A stretch of DNA of 57,861 nt from Tractidigestivibacter montrealensis (GTDB lineage: Bacteria; Actinomycetota; Coriobacteriia; Coriobacteriales; Atopobiaceae): contig NZ_JANSKA010000009.1 in NCBI RefSeq assembly GCF_024741235.1, forward strand, positions 1-57,861. Reading direction: 5' to 3'. Of the stretch, positions 34,984-43,749 are shown piece by piece. The position numbers and the translations under genes are program-made. The notes under the pieces are model-generated. The model was not told where the DNA came from and did not search any database. It was given only the letters and a program-made list of their open reading frames with translations. How positions within the stretch are numbered: the first letter of the stretch is position 1; each line of letters starts with the position of its first letter.

Positions 34984-35856
34984 CTACACCCCCTGGATCG
35001 CGATCCCCACGATCTCCGGGCCGGTGTGCACGAGAAGGTCCGCCGAGATTCCCGAGCGAATGACCTCCACCGCGTTGTCCACCTGCGCCAGCACGCGCTC
35101 CTCAAGTTCGTCGAACATGTCGACGCACGCGCTCGAGCAGCAGATGGCCACGCGCACCTTGTCATACTTTCTCGCCTGCTCCTCGACAAGGGCAATCTCG
35201 GTGTCGATGGAGCGCTCCCAGCCGCGCGCCTTGCGCGCCACCACGTAGGCGCCCTCCTCGTTGCAGGTGATTACAGGCTTGATGTTTAGCGCGGTGCCCA
35301 GGCGATACACGGCAGCGCTAATGCGCCCGCCCTTGCGCAGGTAGTCCAGGCACTTCACCGAGAAGAACACCGAGTTCTCATGCGACACCAGCTCGAGCAT
35401 CGCACCAATGTGCTGCAGCGTGATGCCCTCCTCGACCATGCGCACGGCCTCCATAACCACGAGTCCGGCGGCAATGCCAATGGTCTTTGTGTCCACGACC
35501 TCAACGGGGAAGTCGTCGAGCTGGTCGGCGACCATGCGCACGGTGTCGCAGGTGGCCGAGAGGCCCGAGGAGATGCTCACAAAGATTGCGGCTACGTAGC
35601 CGTCGTCATGCGCGCGCTCGAACTCGCGGCGGATGGTCGCGGGCGAGGGCAGCGAGGTCGAGGGCACCTCGGTTGCCATGCGCTCGACAAGCTGCTCGGG
35701 CGTGATGGTGACGCCACTCTCGTACGTCGAGCCGTCCGAGAAGTTGATGCGCAGCGGGACAATGCGCACGTCATGCTCGCGCGCAAAGGCGGCAGGCGTG
35801 TCCGTGCCCGTGTCGGTGATGACTGCGATTCTCTGGCTGTTCAACGTTTCCCCCAA
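34984..35856 (-). CDS. DegV family fatty-acid-binding protein (second copy)
   Basis: This 290-aa DegV-fold protein has AVITDTGTDTP at the N-terminus, TSLPSPATIR and SSGLSATCD for ligand contacts, and LDYLRKGGRIS. These match FakB-type fatty-acid carriers. It is nearer the usual length than the copy at 2438-3385 and lacks that copy's Lys-rich tail. It is convergent with mtnN and divergent from the DUF1836 gene. Confidence 0.85.
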   Translation of the reverse strand: MGETLNSQRIAVITDTGTDTPAAFAREHDVRIVPLRINFSDGSTYESGVTITPEQLVERMATEVPSTSLPSPATIRREFERAHDDGYVAAIFVSISSGLSATCDTVRMVADQLDDFPVEVVDTKTIGIAAGLVVMEAVRMVEEGITLQHIGAMLELVSHENSVFFSVKCLDYLRKGGRISAAVYRLGTALNIKPVITCNEEGAYVVARKARGWERSIDTEIALVEEQARKYDKVRVAICCSSACVDMFDELEERVLAQVDNAVEVIRSGISADLLVHTGPEIVGIAIQGV

Positions 35857-35911
35857 TGGACATCGGAGAAGGAAAGCGCGTCCGATTTTTTCGTTGTCAT
35901 AACTATAGCCA

Positions 35912-35939
35912 TTGCATCTGGTTTTTAATACTAGATAAT
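35912..35939 (+). promoter_or_regulatory. promoter of the DUF1836 gene
   Basis: TTGCAT (35912-35917) and GATAAT (35934-35939) are 16 nt apart in the AT-rich divergent gap, 41 nt before the start. Confidence 0.55.
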
Positions 35940-35980
35940 CTAATCACACAGAATTCAAGTGTTTGCGAGAGGGGGGCGCT

Positions 35981-36661
35981 ATGGCGGACGAGCAGGACCA
36001 GGGGCGTGCCCAGCGCACGTGCGTTGCCTACCGCACGCTCGCCGAGCGCATGACGAGCATCCACATCTCGCGCTTCTCGGAGCTCCCGCGCATCGAGCTC
36101 TACCTGGACCAGCTTCTCTCCCTGGTGGACGACGAGCTCTCGTTCATGTGCCTCCCGGAAGAAGGGCCGCTGGTCACGGGCTCCATGGTGAACAACTACG
36201 TGAAGCGCCACGTGGTGCCGGCGCCCGTTAAGCACCGCTACACCAGGCGCCACGTCTGCTATGTGGTCTGCGTGTGTCTCTTCAAGCGCGTACTCTCGAT
36301 TGAGCAGGTCACGCGCCTCATTCGCCACGTGGAGGAGGAGAACCTCGACCTTCGCCACACCTACGACGAGCTCTGCGCGGCGCTGGAGTGCGCACTTGCC
36401 GAGCAGTTCGCGGTGGGGCCGGACTTTGTTGCCCCGGCGGTGGAGCCGGTGATCGACCTGCGTGACACCAATGGCGAGAAGGTCGACTCTCCGCTTGACC
36501 GGACCATCGAAGCCGCGGTGGTGAGCCTTGCGGCGAAGATCTACGTGGAGCAGGTGCTGGCGCTGGGGGAGGTGGCCGCCGCCGGGCAGCCCGGCGCGCA
36601 CGTGGACAGCGACAGCCACGCAGCAGCAACCACGCCGCCTGCCGTAACAACGATAAAATAA
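35981..36661 (+). CDS. DUF1836 family helix-turn-helix protein
   Basis: This 226-aa protein resembles DUF1836 (BofL/YxxA-type) DNA-binding proteins: a helical N-terminal half (about 25-60), a VTGSMVNNYVKRHVVPAPVKHRYTRRHVCYV segment around 65-95 with the MerR-like wing, then helices to about 190 and a Ser/Ala tail. Its targets are unknown. It starts at ATG after GAGAGGGGGG. It is upstream of nhaA by 83 bp and may be cotranscribed with it. Confidence 0.7.
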   Translation: MADEQDQGRAQRTCVAYRTLAERMTSIHISRFSELPRIELYLDQLLSLVDDELSFMCLPEEGPLVTGSMVNNYVKRHVVPAPVKHRYTRRHVCYVVCVCLFKRVLSIEQVTRLIRHVEEENLDLRHTYDELCAALECALAEQFAVGPDFVAPAVEPVIDLRDTNGEKVDSPLDRTIEAAVVSLAAKIYVEQVLALGEVAAAGQPGAHVDSDSHAAATTPPAVTTIK

Positions 36662-36744
36662 CTTTGCGGCATTGGTTGGGTAGGATAAGAGGGTAACGAA
36701 GGGCCCCAGGCGGCCTCTCCTCAAGGAAACGGACAACACAACCA

Positions 36745-38127
36745 ATGGCAAGCATCTACGGTGAGCCCGCAGTCATCAGGCGCATCGAGCAGCGCAGCAC
36801 TGTCCACAAGGTGACCTCCAACGGCACCATAGCCGCTGCGGTCATGGTGTTCGCCGCCATCGCGGCGGTCATCACGGCCAACTCGCCCGCCTACGAGGTG
36901 ATTGAGGAGGTGCTCCACGCGCCCCTCTCGCTGGGCATTGGCCCCGCGACCTTTTCGATAACCATCGAGGCCTTTGTGAACGACTTCCTCATGGCCATCT
37001 TCTTCTTGCTGGTGGGCATTGAGCTCAAGTACGAGATGACCGTGGGACAGCTGAGAAAGCCCAGGCAGGCCGCACTTCCCATGCTCGCCGCCGTTGGCGG
37101 CGTGGCGGCACCTGCGATGATCTACCTCATCCTCAACGCCGGTGGTGCCGTGCACGGCTGGGCCACCCCCATCGCCACCGACATCGCCTTTGCACTGGGC
37201 GTCATGTCGCTTCTCGGTGACCGCATTGCGCCCGCGACCAAGGTCTTCTTCCAGACCCTGGCCATCGCCGACGACATCCTGGCCATCGTGGTCATCGCCC
37301 TCTTCTATGGGCAGACGCCCAACGTGGCCTGGTGCGCCGCGTCTCTCGGCGTGATTGTGGTGTTGTGGATCATCTCGCGCATGAAGGTCTACTCGGCCAA
37401 GCCCTACATGCTGGTTGGTCTGGTGCTGTGGGTGTGCATGTACAACTCTGGCATCCACGCCACGCTGGCCGGCGTCATCTTGGCGTTCTTCCTGCCCGCG
37501 CGCTCTGACGTGCGCCTTTCAAAGCTGGGCAACTGGCTTGACGCCCGCGCCCGCGAGCTGGACGACACGTATGACGACGAGAGCCACGTCCTGGGCCAGC
37601 ACGACTTCACCACCGCCGCCGTGCGCGTGGAGCGCGTGATGCACCACGTCACGCCGCCGCTGGAGCGCATGGAGCGCTACATCTCGGTGCCGGTGAACTT
37701 TGTGATTCTGCCCATCTTCGCGTTTGTGAACGCGCAGGTGAGGATTGTGGACATGGACCTTGCTACGATCATCGCGGACCCGGTTACCAAGGGCGTCTAC
37801 TTTGGCGCCGTGCTGGGAAAGCCCATCGGCATCATCCTGGTGACATGGCTTCTCGTGCACATTGGCTTTGCCAAGCTGCCCAAGCACGTGGACTGGCTGC
37901 AGATCATTGCGGTGGGCATCATGGGCGGCCTGGGCTTCACGATGTCTATTCTCATCTCGGGCCTGGCATTTACCGACCCCAGTGAGGTCATGGCTGCCAA
38001 ATGCGCCATTCTCGCCGGCTCGGTTACCTCGGCCATCCTGGGGCTGCTCTTCGTGCACGTGGCGAGCGCCATAAAGGAACGGCGAGAATCCCGCGAGAAC
38101 GCCCTCGAGATGGACGACGAGTCGTAG
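36745..38127 (+). CDS. nhaA: Na+/H+ antiporter NhaA
   Basis: This 460-aa antiporter has 12 predicted membrane helices and the NhaA hallmarks: TPIATDIAFALGVM and ALAIADDILAIVVIALFYG with the two transport Asp residues. It extrudes Na+ in exchange for H+ and supports pH homeostasis. It carries an inserted charged loop (about 250-290, DDTYDDESHVL) and a Lys/Arg/Glu-rich C-terminal tail, both longer than in E. coli. A terminator follows. Confidence 0.92.
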   Translation: MASIYGEPAVIRRIEQRSTVHKVTSNGTIAAAVMVFAAIAAVITANSPAYEVIEEVLHAPLSLGIGPATFSITIEAFVNDFLMAIFFLLVGIELKYEMTVGQLRKPRQAALPMLAAVGGVAAPAMIYLILNAGGAVHGWATPIATDIAFALGVMSLLGDRIAPATKVFFQTLAIADDILAIVVIALFYGQTPNVAWCAASLGVIVVLWIISRMKVYSAKPYMLVGLVLWVCMYNSGIHATLAGVILAFFLPARSDVRLSKLGNWLDARARELDDTYDDESHVLGQHDFTTAAVRVERVMHHVTPPLERMERYISVPVNFVILPIFAFVNAQVRIVDMDLATIIADPVTKGVYFGAVLGKPIGIILVTWLLVHIGFAKLPKHVDWLQIIAVGIMGGLGFTMSILISGLAFTDPSEVMAAKCAILAGSVTSAILGLLFVHVASAIKERRESRENALEMDDES

Positions 38128-38133
38128 CTGCTA

Positions 38134-38165
38134 GACGCCGCCGGCCACCGGCGCCGGCGGCCGTC
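38134..38165 (+). terminator. terminator after nhaA
   Basis: Stem GACGCCGCCGGC / GCCGGCGGCCGTC, with one bulge, followed by TTTC, starts 6 nt past the stop. Confidence 0.75.
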
Positions 38166-38209
38166 TTTCGTCGACTCTTGTATAGGATCAGGCCTCAAAA
38201 ATAGGGCTC

Positions 38210-38361
38210 TGCACAAAAATCGACATTGACGGCCCTTTTTGGGCGAATCGCCGAGTACGAAGACTCTAACTTTTTGCGGAGCCGCAGGTAGTGAAATGGC
38301 ACTCGCGGGGTGATACTAAGCGGAACCCCTAATTTGTACCGTCAATGTCGATTTTTGTGCA
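38210..38361. mobile_element. MITE-like element with perfect 23-bp termini
   Basis: TGCACAAAAATCGACATTGA (first 20 nt at 38210) continues 3 more bp and is mirrored exactly at 38339-38361. The 152-bp unit has no ORF, is AT-richer than its surroundings, and includes CCCTTTTTGGGC. No target-site duplication is evident. It lies in the nhaA / flippase gap. Confidence 0.6.
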
Positions 38362-38435
38362 CGCAAGCCGCTTTCTTTGCCCCTCGACTCGCCGACTGAA
38401 CTTCTCTCTGGCATGCACACCGACACTCATCTTCG

Positions 38436-38514
38436 TTCTTTAGCGGTTTCTGAGAAACGGCCGCTGCATTTGCCCAGTTGGCGAGCAACGCGATTCTCAA
38501 ATACCGCTAAAGAA
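38436..38514. repeat. imperfect 21-bp hairpin
   Basis: TTCTTTAGCGGTTTCTGAGAA (38436-38456) and a mirrored copy (38494-38514, three mismatches) enclose a 37-nt loop. It sits between the MITE-like element and the flippase gene and could be a second inserted palindrome or a leader hairpin. Confidence 0.5.
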
Positions 38515-38575
38515 TGCGGGGGAGAGGAAAGGACGGGGCGAGAGAGGCCGAAGAGGGGCCAGGGCCCAGCCCCTC

Positions 38576-40015
38576 CTAGTAGCGCTCGAGGCGCTTGCGG
38601 ATGGCGAAGTACTCGGAGAGCAGCAGCACCAGAAGGATGCTCATCACCACCACGGCGCCCACCACGGCGCCGGAGAGCCCCGAGAACCCCACGAGCAGCC
38701 ACAGCACAGGCACGGAGAAGGCAAACGCAATGAGGTAGAGCCTGCTCACGGCCTGCTGCTCGCGCAGCACGGTGATGATCTGGTACAGAAAGTCGATCGC
38801 CGCGCAGATGCCCCCGTTTACCACCATCACGTAGACCAGAGGCCTAAACTGCTCGAAGTCCAGCCCGTACAGGAAGCTCATGATGGGGATGCCCAGCCAC
38901 CCCATGAAGAGCCCCACAATCACGGTGATGCCCGCAATCACGCCCATCATCGCAAGGATGATGAGGTCAAAGCGCTTGTGCTGCTCGGGGTCGTCCCAGA
39001 TGCTGGCCAGGCGCAGCAGCTGCGGCTTGTAGATCATGGCTGCGGCCATGAGAATGGCGTGCGCGGGGAAGTACATGGCATTGTAGTAGAGCTGGTTGTC
39101 GTACGAGAGCACGCCCTCGATGGCAAACTTGGGCATCGAGTCGATGAGGTTGTAGAGAAACGCCGCCAGGAACAGCGGGAAGCAGTTGACAAAGATCTCC
39201 TTCACTCCGCGCCACGTGAGCGGCAGCGAGCGCTCGGTCTCCATGAGCGCCAGCGGCAGCGTGAGCAGCACAAACGACGCCGCTGCGCCCACAGCCATGC
39301 CAATGCTCGCGGCCACCATGTTGCGCGTGATAAAGAGCAGCACCGTGAAGACCACAAACGAGAGCGCGCAGCGGACCGCCTGAGAGATGCCGGCCAGGTA
39401 CAGCTTGTCCTTCTGCTGCAGCCTGCCCTCGTAGACGTCGCCCAGCGCGTCGAAGAAGCGGAATCCCATCACGCCGCACACGATGGCCGTCATGTCGCCG
39501 TCGTAGCCGCGGATGCGGCAGTACAGAAGGCCGATAAGCACCATGGCAACGCAGGTCGCAATGCGGTTGACCTGGTAGTCGTAGAACGAGTCCATCTCGT
39601 CGATGTCCGAGACCTGGTACGTGCGCACGCCGTAGTTGCCCACAAAGAACAGGAGCGTGCCCACGACCATGGCCATCGAGAAGAGGCCGGCGTTCTCGGC
39701 GCCCACAAACTGCGTGGCCACAATGGTGAGTAGCGGGAAGAACCCTCCCCAGCACGCCTGGCCAATGGAGTTGCACACGTAGTCTCGCGTGGTCTGGTGC
39801 GAGAGGTACTGCTCGGACTGCTGAGAGATTCTGCCCGAGAAAACCGAGGAGATCAGGCGGTCCCACCAGTGGTTGGTGACGCGTCGGAGGAAGCCCTCCT
39901 TCTTGGGCTTGGCCGCGCGGCTGGAGCGGCTCTCGTGCCTGCCGGCGCGCGAGCCAACGAGCGAGCTCAGACCCGTCTCTTGGGCTCTCCCGCGCCGCCT
40001 GCTCGTTCGTGCCAT
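38576..40015 (-). CDS. polysaccharide flippase (MATE/Wzx-like)
   Basis: This 479-aa membrane protein has about 12-14 helices (CWGGFFPLLTIVATQFVG onward) and an Arg-rich cytosolic N-terminus of ~50 residues. It belongs to the oligosaccharide/teichoic-acid flippase group of the MATE superfamily and probably moves a lipid-linked sugar across the membrane. No glycosyltransferase cluster is nearby, so the substrate is unknown. The start is the first ATG; the Arg-rich N-terminus leaves it slightly uncertain. Confidence 0.8.
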   Translation of the reverse strand: MARTSRRRGRAQETGLSSLVGSRAGRHESRSSRAAKPKKEGFLRRVTNHWWDRLISSVFSGRISQQSEQYLSHQTTRDYVCNSIGQACWGGFFPLLTIVATQFVGAENAGLFSMAMVVGTLLFFVGNYGVRTYQVSDIDEMDSFYDYQVNRIATCVAMVLIGLLYCRIRGYDGDMTAIVCGVMGFRFFDALGDVYEGRLQQKDKLYLAGISQAVRCALSFVVFTVLLFITRNMVAASIGMAVGAAASFVLLTLPLALMETERSLPLTWRGVKEIFVNCFPLFLAAFLYNLIDSMPKFAIEGVLSYDNQLYYNAMYFPAHAILMAAAMIYKPQLLRLASIWDDPEQHKRFDLIILAMMGVIAGITVIVGLFMGWLGIPIMSFLYGLDFEQFRPLVYVMVVNGGICAAIDFLYQIITVLREQQAVSRLYLIAFAFSVPVLWLLVGFSGLSGAVVGAVVVMSILLVLLLSEYFAIRKRLERY

Positions 40016-40271
40016 GCGCCGACCATCCTCTCACAGCCACTGGGGCCAAGCATCTCTCGTCCGCCGGTCAACTATAAGGGCCATTGTATCGCGCCGCGTG
40101 AAAGCGGTCTTGCACCTGGCCCCATCGTGTACGTTGCGTTTCGCCTTTGCGGACGCTCGGTGGGATTGGTACCTAACGTGGGTTGGCTTGCTAAGGTTGT
40201 CCTGCATGCAGCGACATGCGGCACACGTGCAAGCCCGTCGGCGGGACCGGCGGGAGCTTGAGGGAGGACAC

Positions 40272-43034
40272 ATGACAACAACCGAGGCTTCGAGCCAAGG
40301 GGAGGGACGCGCGCTCGTGAGGGCAAGCGAGGCGGAGCAGGCAAAGTCTGCCCTTGCGCTGGTCGACGTGCCCGAGGAGCTCCGTGACAACCTGGCGCTC
40401 TTCCTGCGCCTTGTTCGCAAGGTGCTCAAGGAGAACGACCCGGACCTTCTCGCCACCTTCGACCTGCTGCTGGGTGACGCCATCCGCGTGACGTACGCCG
40501 ACGGCGTGGCGCGCACTGACGACAAGGCCGCCCTGGCCGAGCAGGCGTTCCAGGAGTTTGTCTCCACCATCGACGGACTTTCCATGGACAGGGCAACGCT
40601 GCTCATGCGTGCCTTTGTCACCTACTTCCACCTGGCAAACATCTGCGAGGAGAACTACCGCGTGTCCTCGCTGCGCCGCCGCGAGAGCGAGGTGCCCACC
40701 ACCGAGACGGCCGATCCCATCAACGACCTCACGGTGGCCTATGGCCAGCTGGTAGACGAGTGCGGTCGCGCCAAGGCAACGGCGCTTCTCAACCGCCTGG
40801 AGTTCCACCCCGTCTTTACCGCGCACCCCACCGAGGCGCGGCGCAAGGCGGTCGAGGGCAAGATCCGCCGCATCTCCGAGCTTCTCGCCAAGCGCTCTAC
40901 GCTCGCCGGCGTTGAGCTGGTGGAGAACGAGCGCCTCATGCTGCAGGAGATCGACGCGCTGGTGCGCACCTCGCCCATCGCGTACAAGAAGCCCACGCCC
41001 GTCGAGGAGGCCGACACCGTCATCGACATCTTCGACGCCACGCTCTTCGACATGGTGCCCGAGGTTTATCGCCGCTTTGACGACTGGGAGCTGGGCGAGC
41101 GCGCCGGCACTGTGCCGCCCGTGTGCCCGGCGTTCTTCCATCCCGGCAGCTGGATTGGCTCCGACCGCGACGGCAACCCCAACGTCACCGCAAAGGTGAG
41201 CCGCAAGGTGGCCGAGAAGTTCCGCGTGCACGTGCTTGAGGCCCTGGCCGACAGGACCTACTACGTGGGCCGCAACCTCACGCTGGACGCGCGCTTCACC
41301 AAGCCCTCAGATGCGCTTGTGAACCTGTGGAACCACCAGGTCGAGATGAGCGAGGTCCTCTCGCAGCGCGCACTGGAGGTCTCCGCCTCCGAGCTGCACC
41401 GCGCCGTCATGATCGTGATCTCCGACCGCCTGCGCGCCACCATCCAGCGCACGGCTGACATCATGTACGCCTCGGCCGACGACTACATTGCCGACCTGCG
41501 CATTGTTCAGCGCTCGCTGGCGGCGGCCGGTGCCGTGCGCACGGCGTACGGCCCGCTGCAGAAGCTCATCTGGCAGGCGGAGACCTTTGGGTTCCACCTG
41601 GTTGAGATGGAGTTCCGCCAGCACTCGCTCGTGCACGCCCGCGCGCTCGAGGACATCCGCGAGCACGGGCGCTGGGGCGAGAGGGGCGAGCTGCAGCCCA
41701 TGACGCGCGAGGTTCTCGACACCTTCCGCGCCATCGGCAGCATCCAGCGCATCAACGGCGTGAAGGCCGCGCGGCGCTACATCATCTCGTTCACGCAGTC
41801 GGCGCAGAACGTGGCTGACGTCTACGAGCTGGCCCGCCTTGCCTTTGCGCACGAGGCGGACGTCCCCGTGCTCGACGTGATCCCGCTCTTCGAGCAGGTG
41901 GAGGACCTGGAAAACGCCGTCGACACGCTGGACCAGATCATCAAGCTTGAGCCCGTGCAGAGGCGCCTTGCCCAGACCGGCAGGCGCATGGAGGTCATGC
42001 TCGGCTACTCCGACTCCTCCAAGGACGCCGGCCCTACCTCGGCCACGCTGGTGCTGCACGCGGCGCAGGCGGCTATCGCTCAGTGGGCCGAGAGGAACGA
42101 CATCGACCTGGTGCTCATGCACGGCCGCGGCGGCGCGGTGGGACGCGGCGGCGGCCCGGCAAACCGCGCGGTTCTCTCGCAGCCCAAGGGCTCGGTCAAC
42201 TGCCGCTTCAAGCTCACCGAGCAGGGCGAGGTCATCTTTGCTCGCTACGGCGATCCCACGCTGGCCAGGCGCCACGTGGAGTCCGTTGCCGGCGCCACGC
42301 TGCTGCAGTCCTCGCCGTCCATCGAGTACGTGAACACCGAGACCACGGCCAAGTACGCCGACCTGGCCGCCAAGCTGGACAGCGCCTCTCGCCGTCGCTA
42401 CCGCGAGCTCTTGGAGACCGAGGGCTTTGCGGAGTGGTTCTCCACGGTCACGCCGCTTACCGAGATTGGCCTCATGCCCATTGGCTCGCGTCCCGCAAAG
42501 CGCGGCCTGGGCGCCAAGTCCTTGGACGACCTGCGCACCATTCCGTGGATCTTCTCGTGGTCGCAGGCGCGCATCAACCTGGCCGCGTGGTACGGGCTGG
42601 GCACGGCGTGCGAGGAGCTGGGTGACCTCGACCTTCTCCGCCAGGCCTACGCGGAGTGGCCGCTCTTTACCACGTTCATCGACAACATCGAGATGTCGCT
42701 CTCCAAGACCGACGAGCGCATTGGCCGCATGTACCTGGCGCTGGGCTCGCGCGACGACCTGGCCAAGAAGGTCCTGGAGGAGATGCGCCTCACGCGCAAG
42801 TGGGTGCTGGCCATTGTGGGTGACGCGTGGCCGCTGGAGCACCGTCGCGTGCTGGGGCCGGTGATTCGCGCAAGGCTGCCGTTCGTGAACGTGCTCTCCG
42901 TGACGCAGGTGCGCGCGCTGCGCGAGATGCGCACCCGCGGCGATCACCTCACGCCGGAGGAGCGCGAGCGGTTCATCTACCTCATCCTGTGCACCGTGTC
43001 CGGCGTTGCCGCCGGGCTGCAGAACACGGGGTGA
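40272..43034 (+). CDS. ppc: phosphoenolpyruvate carboxylase
   Basis: This 920-aa enzyme carboxylates PEP to oxaloacetate. The catalytic His is in FTAHPTEA, the PEP/bicarbonate loops are GYSDSSKDAGP and GRGGAVGRGGG, and the C-terminus ends in the family's QNTG. It is the anaplerotic source of oxaloacetate for the citrate synthase and the aspartate pathway. The start follows GGAGGACAC. Confidence 0.95.
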   Translation: MTTTEASSQGEGRALVRASEAEQAKSALALVDVPEELRDNLALFLRLVRKVLKENDPDLLATFDLLLGDAIRVTYADGVARTDDKAALAEQAFQEFVSTIDGLSMDRATLLMRAFVTYFHLANICEENYRVSSLRRRESEVPTTETADPINDLTVAYGQLVDECGRAKATALLNRLEFHPVFTAHPTEARRKAVEGKIRRISELLAKRSTLAGVELVENERLMLQEIDALVRTSPIAYKKPTPVEEADTVIDIFDATLFDMVPEVYRRFDDWELGERAGTVPPVCPAFFHPGSWIGSDRDGNPNVTAKVSRKVAEKFRVHVLEALADRTYYVGRNLTLDARFTKPSDALVNLWNHQVEMSEVLSQRALEVSASELHRAVMIVISDRLRATIQRTADIMYASADDYIADLRIVQRSLAAAGAVRTAYGPLQKLIWQAETFGFHLVEMEFRQHSLVHARALEDIREHGRWGERGELQPMTREVLDTFRAIGSIQRINGVKAARRYIISFTQSAQNVADVYELARLAFAHEADVPVLDVIPLFEQVEDLENAVDTLDQIIKLEPVQRRLAQTGRRMEVMLGYSDSSKDAGPTSATLVLHAAQAAIAQWAERNDIDLVLMHGRGGAVGRGGGPANRAVLSQPKGSVNCRFKLTEQGEVIFARYGDPTLARRHVESVAGATLLQSSPSIEYVNTETTAKYADLAAKLDSASRRRYRELLETEGFAEWFSTVTPLTEIGLMPIGSRPAKRGLGAKSLDDLRTIPWIFSWSQARINLAAWYGLGTACEELGDLDLLRQAYAEWPLFTTFIDNIEMSLSKTDERIGRMYLALGSRDDLAKKVLEEMRLTRKWVLAIVGDAWPLEHRRVLGPVIRARLPFVNVLSVTQVRALREMRTRGDHLTPEERERFIYLILCTVSGVAAGLQNTG

Positions 43035-43115
43035 CGGCCGCGGGCTGCGGGCGGCGACGCGCGGGCGACGGTGACGGTGACGCCCGAAGGCGCGTTTCCG
43101 ATGACATAACGTACG

Positions 43116-43158
43116 AAAGCCCCTCTCCGGCGTCATTTTGGCGCCGGAGAGGGGCTTT
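43116..43158. terminator. long terminator after ppc
   Basis: A perfect 17-bp stem (43116-43132 with 43142-43158), a 9-nt loop, then TGTGT. Also bidirectional in form. The rest of the gap to tRNA-Val (43159-43447) holds only local GC-rich hairpins such as CTTCTCGGC repeats and shows no gene. Confidence 0.8.
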
Positions 43159-43447
43159 GTGTCCTGAGCTTGCCTTGCCTTTAGTTCCCAGCCACGGCTC
43201 TTCCCGTCTCTTCTTCGGAAGGAAACCTGCGGATCAATAGCACCCTTGGGGTGACCGTGCCGAGAAGAACCGCAGGTAGACGGCTTTGCCCTTCTCGGCG
43301 CACTGCAACTAACCCGCAGGTTTGGTTTGGGGGGCGCTGGGAGGGCCTTGTTTGTCGCCGCCGGAGCCCCGCCTGCCGCCGGGAGCCTTCCCCTTGCGCC
43401 TCTCGCTGAGCAGTATTTGTGATGCGAGAAAAACTTGCGATTGACGG

Positions 43448-43477
43448 TTGCGTTACATGAGCGTTTTCGCGTAAGAT
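43448..43477 (+). promoter_or_regulatory. tRNA-Val promoter
   Basis: TTGCGT (43448-43453) and TAAGAT (43472-43477) with an 18-nt spacer, 32 nt before the tRNA. Confidence 0.5.
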
Positions 43478-43509
43478 ACTCCTCGCTGCAACCCCAGCAG
43501 CAGAGATTC

Positions 43510-43584
43510 GGGCGTTTAGCTCAGGGGGAGAGCGCTTCCCTGACACGGAAGAGGTCAGAAGTTCAAATCTTCTAACGCCCACCA
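43510..43584 (+). tRNA. tRNA-Val (GAC), probable prophage attachment site
   Basis: A full cloverleaf: acceptor GGGCGTT/AACGCCC, D arm GCTC/GAGC, anticodon stem CTTCC/GGAAG with loop CTGACAC (anticodon GAC), T loop TTCAAAT, CCA encoded. A tyrosine-integrase gene begins 165 bp downstream, so the 3' half is the likely attL core. Confidence 0.95.
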
Positions 43585-43592
43585 CAAAGTCG

Positions 43593-43624
43593 CAGGTCAG
43601 AGGCTCAAGTCTCTGACCTGTTTT
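43593..43624 (+). terminator. tRNA-Val terminator
   Basis: A perfect 10-bp stem CAGGTCAGAG / CTCTGACCTG with an 8-nt loop, then TTTT. The stem resembles the tRNA-Phe terminator. Confidence 0.85.
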
Positions 43625-43641
43625 CGTATCTATGGCTTGGG

Positions 43642-43662
43642 TGGTACGAATTTGGTACGAAT
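43642..43662. repeat. 11-bp-spaced direct repeat near the attachment site
   Basis: TGGTACGAAT occurs exactly at 43642-43651 and 43653-43662, about one turn apart. It lies between tRNA-Val and the integrase gene, a good place for integrase arm sites. Confidence 0.5.
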
Positions 43663-43749
43663 CGTTCCGCGACTTTGAACTTCCTCGGAGGCACCGAATC
43701 GGGATGCCCGGGCGTTCGCTCTCACTGGGTGAGCTTGCACTAGAGCAGC

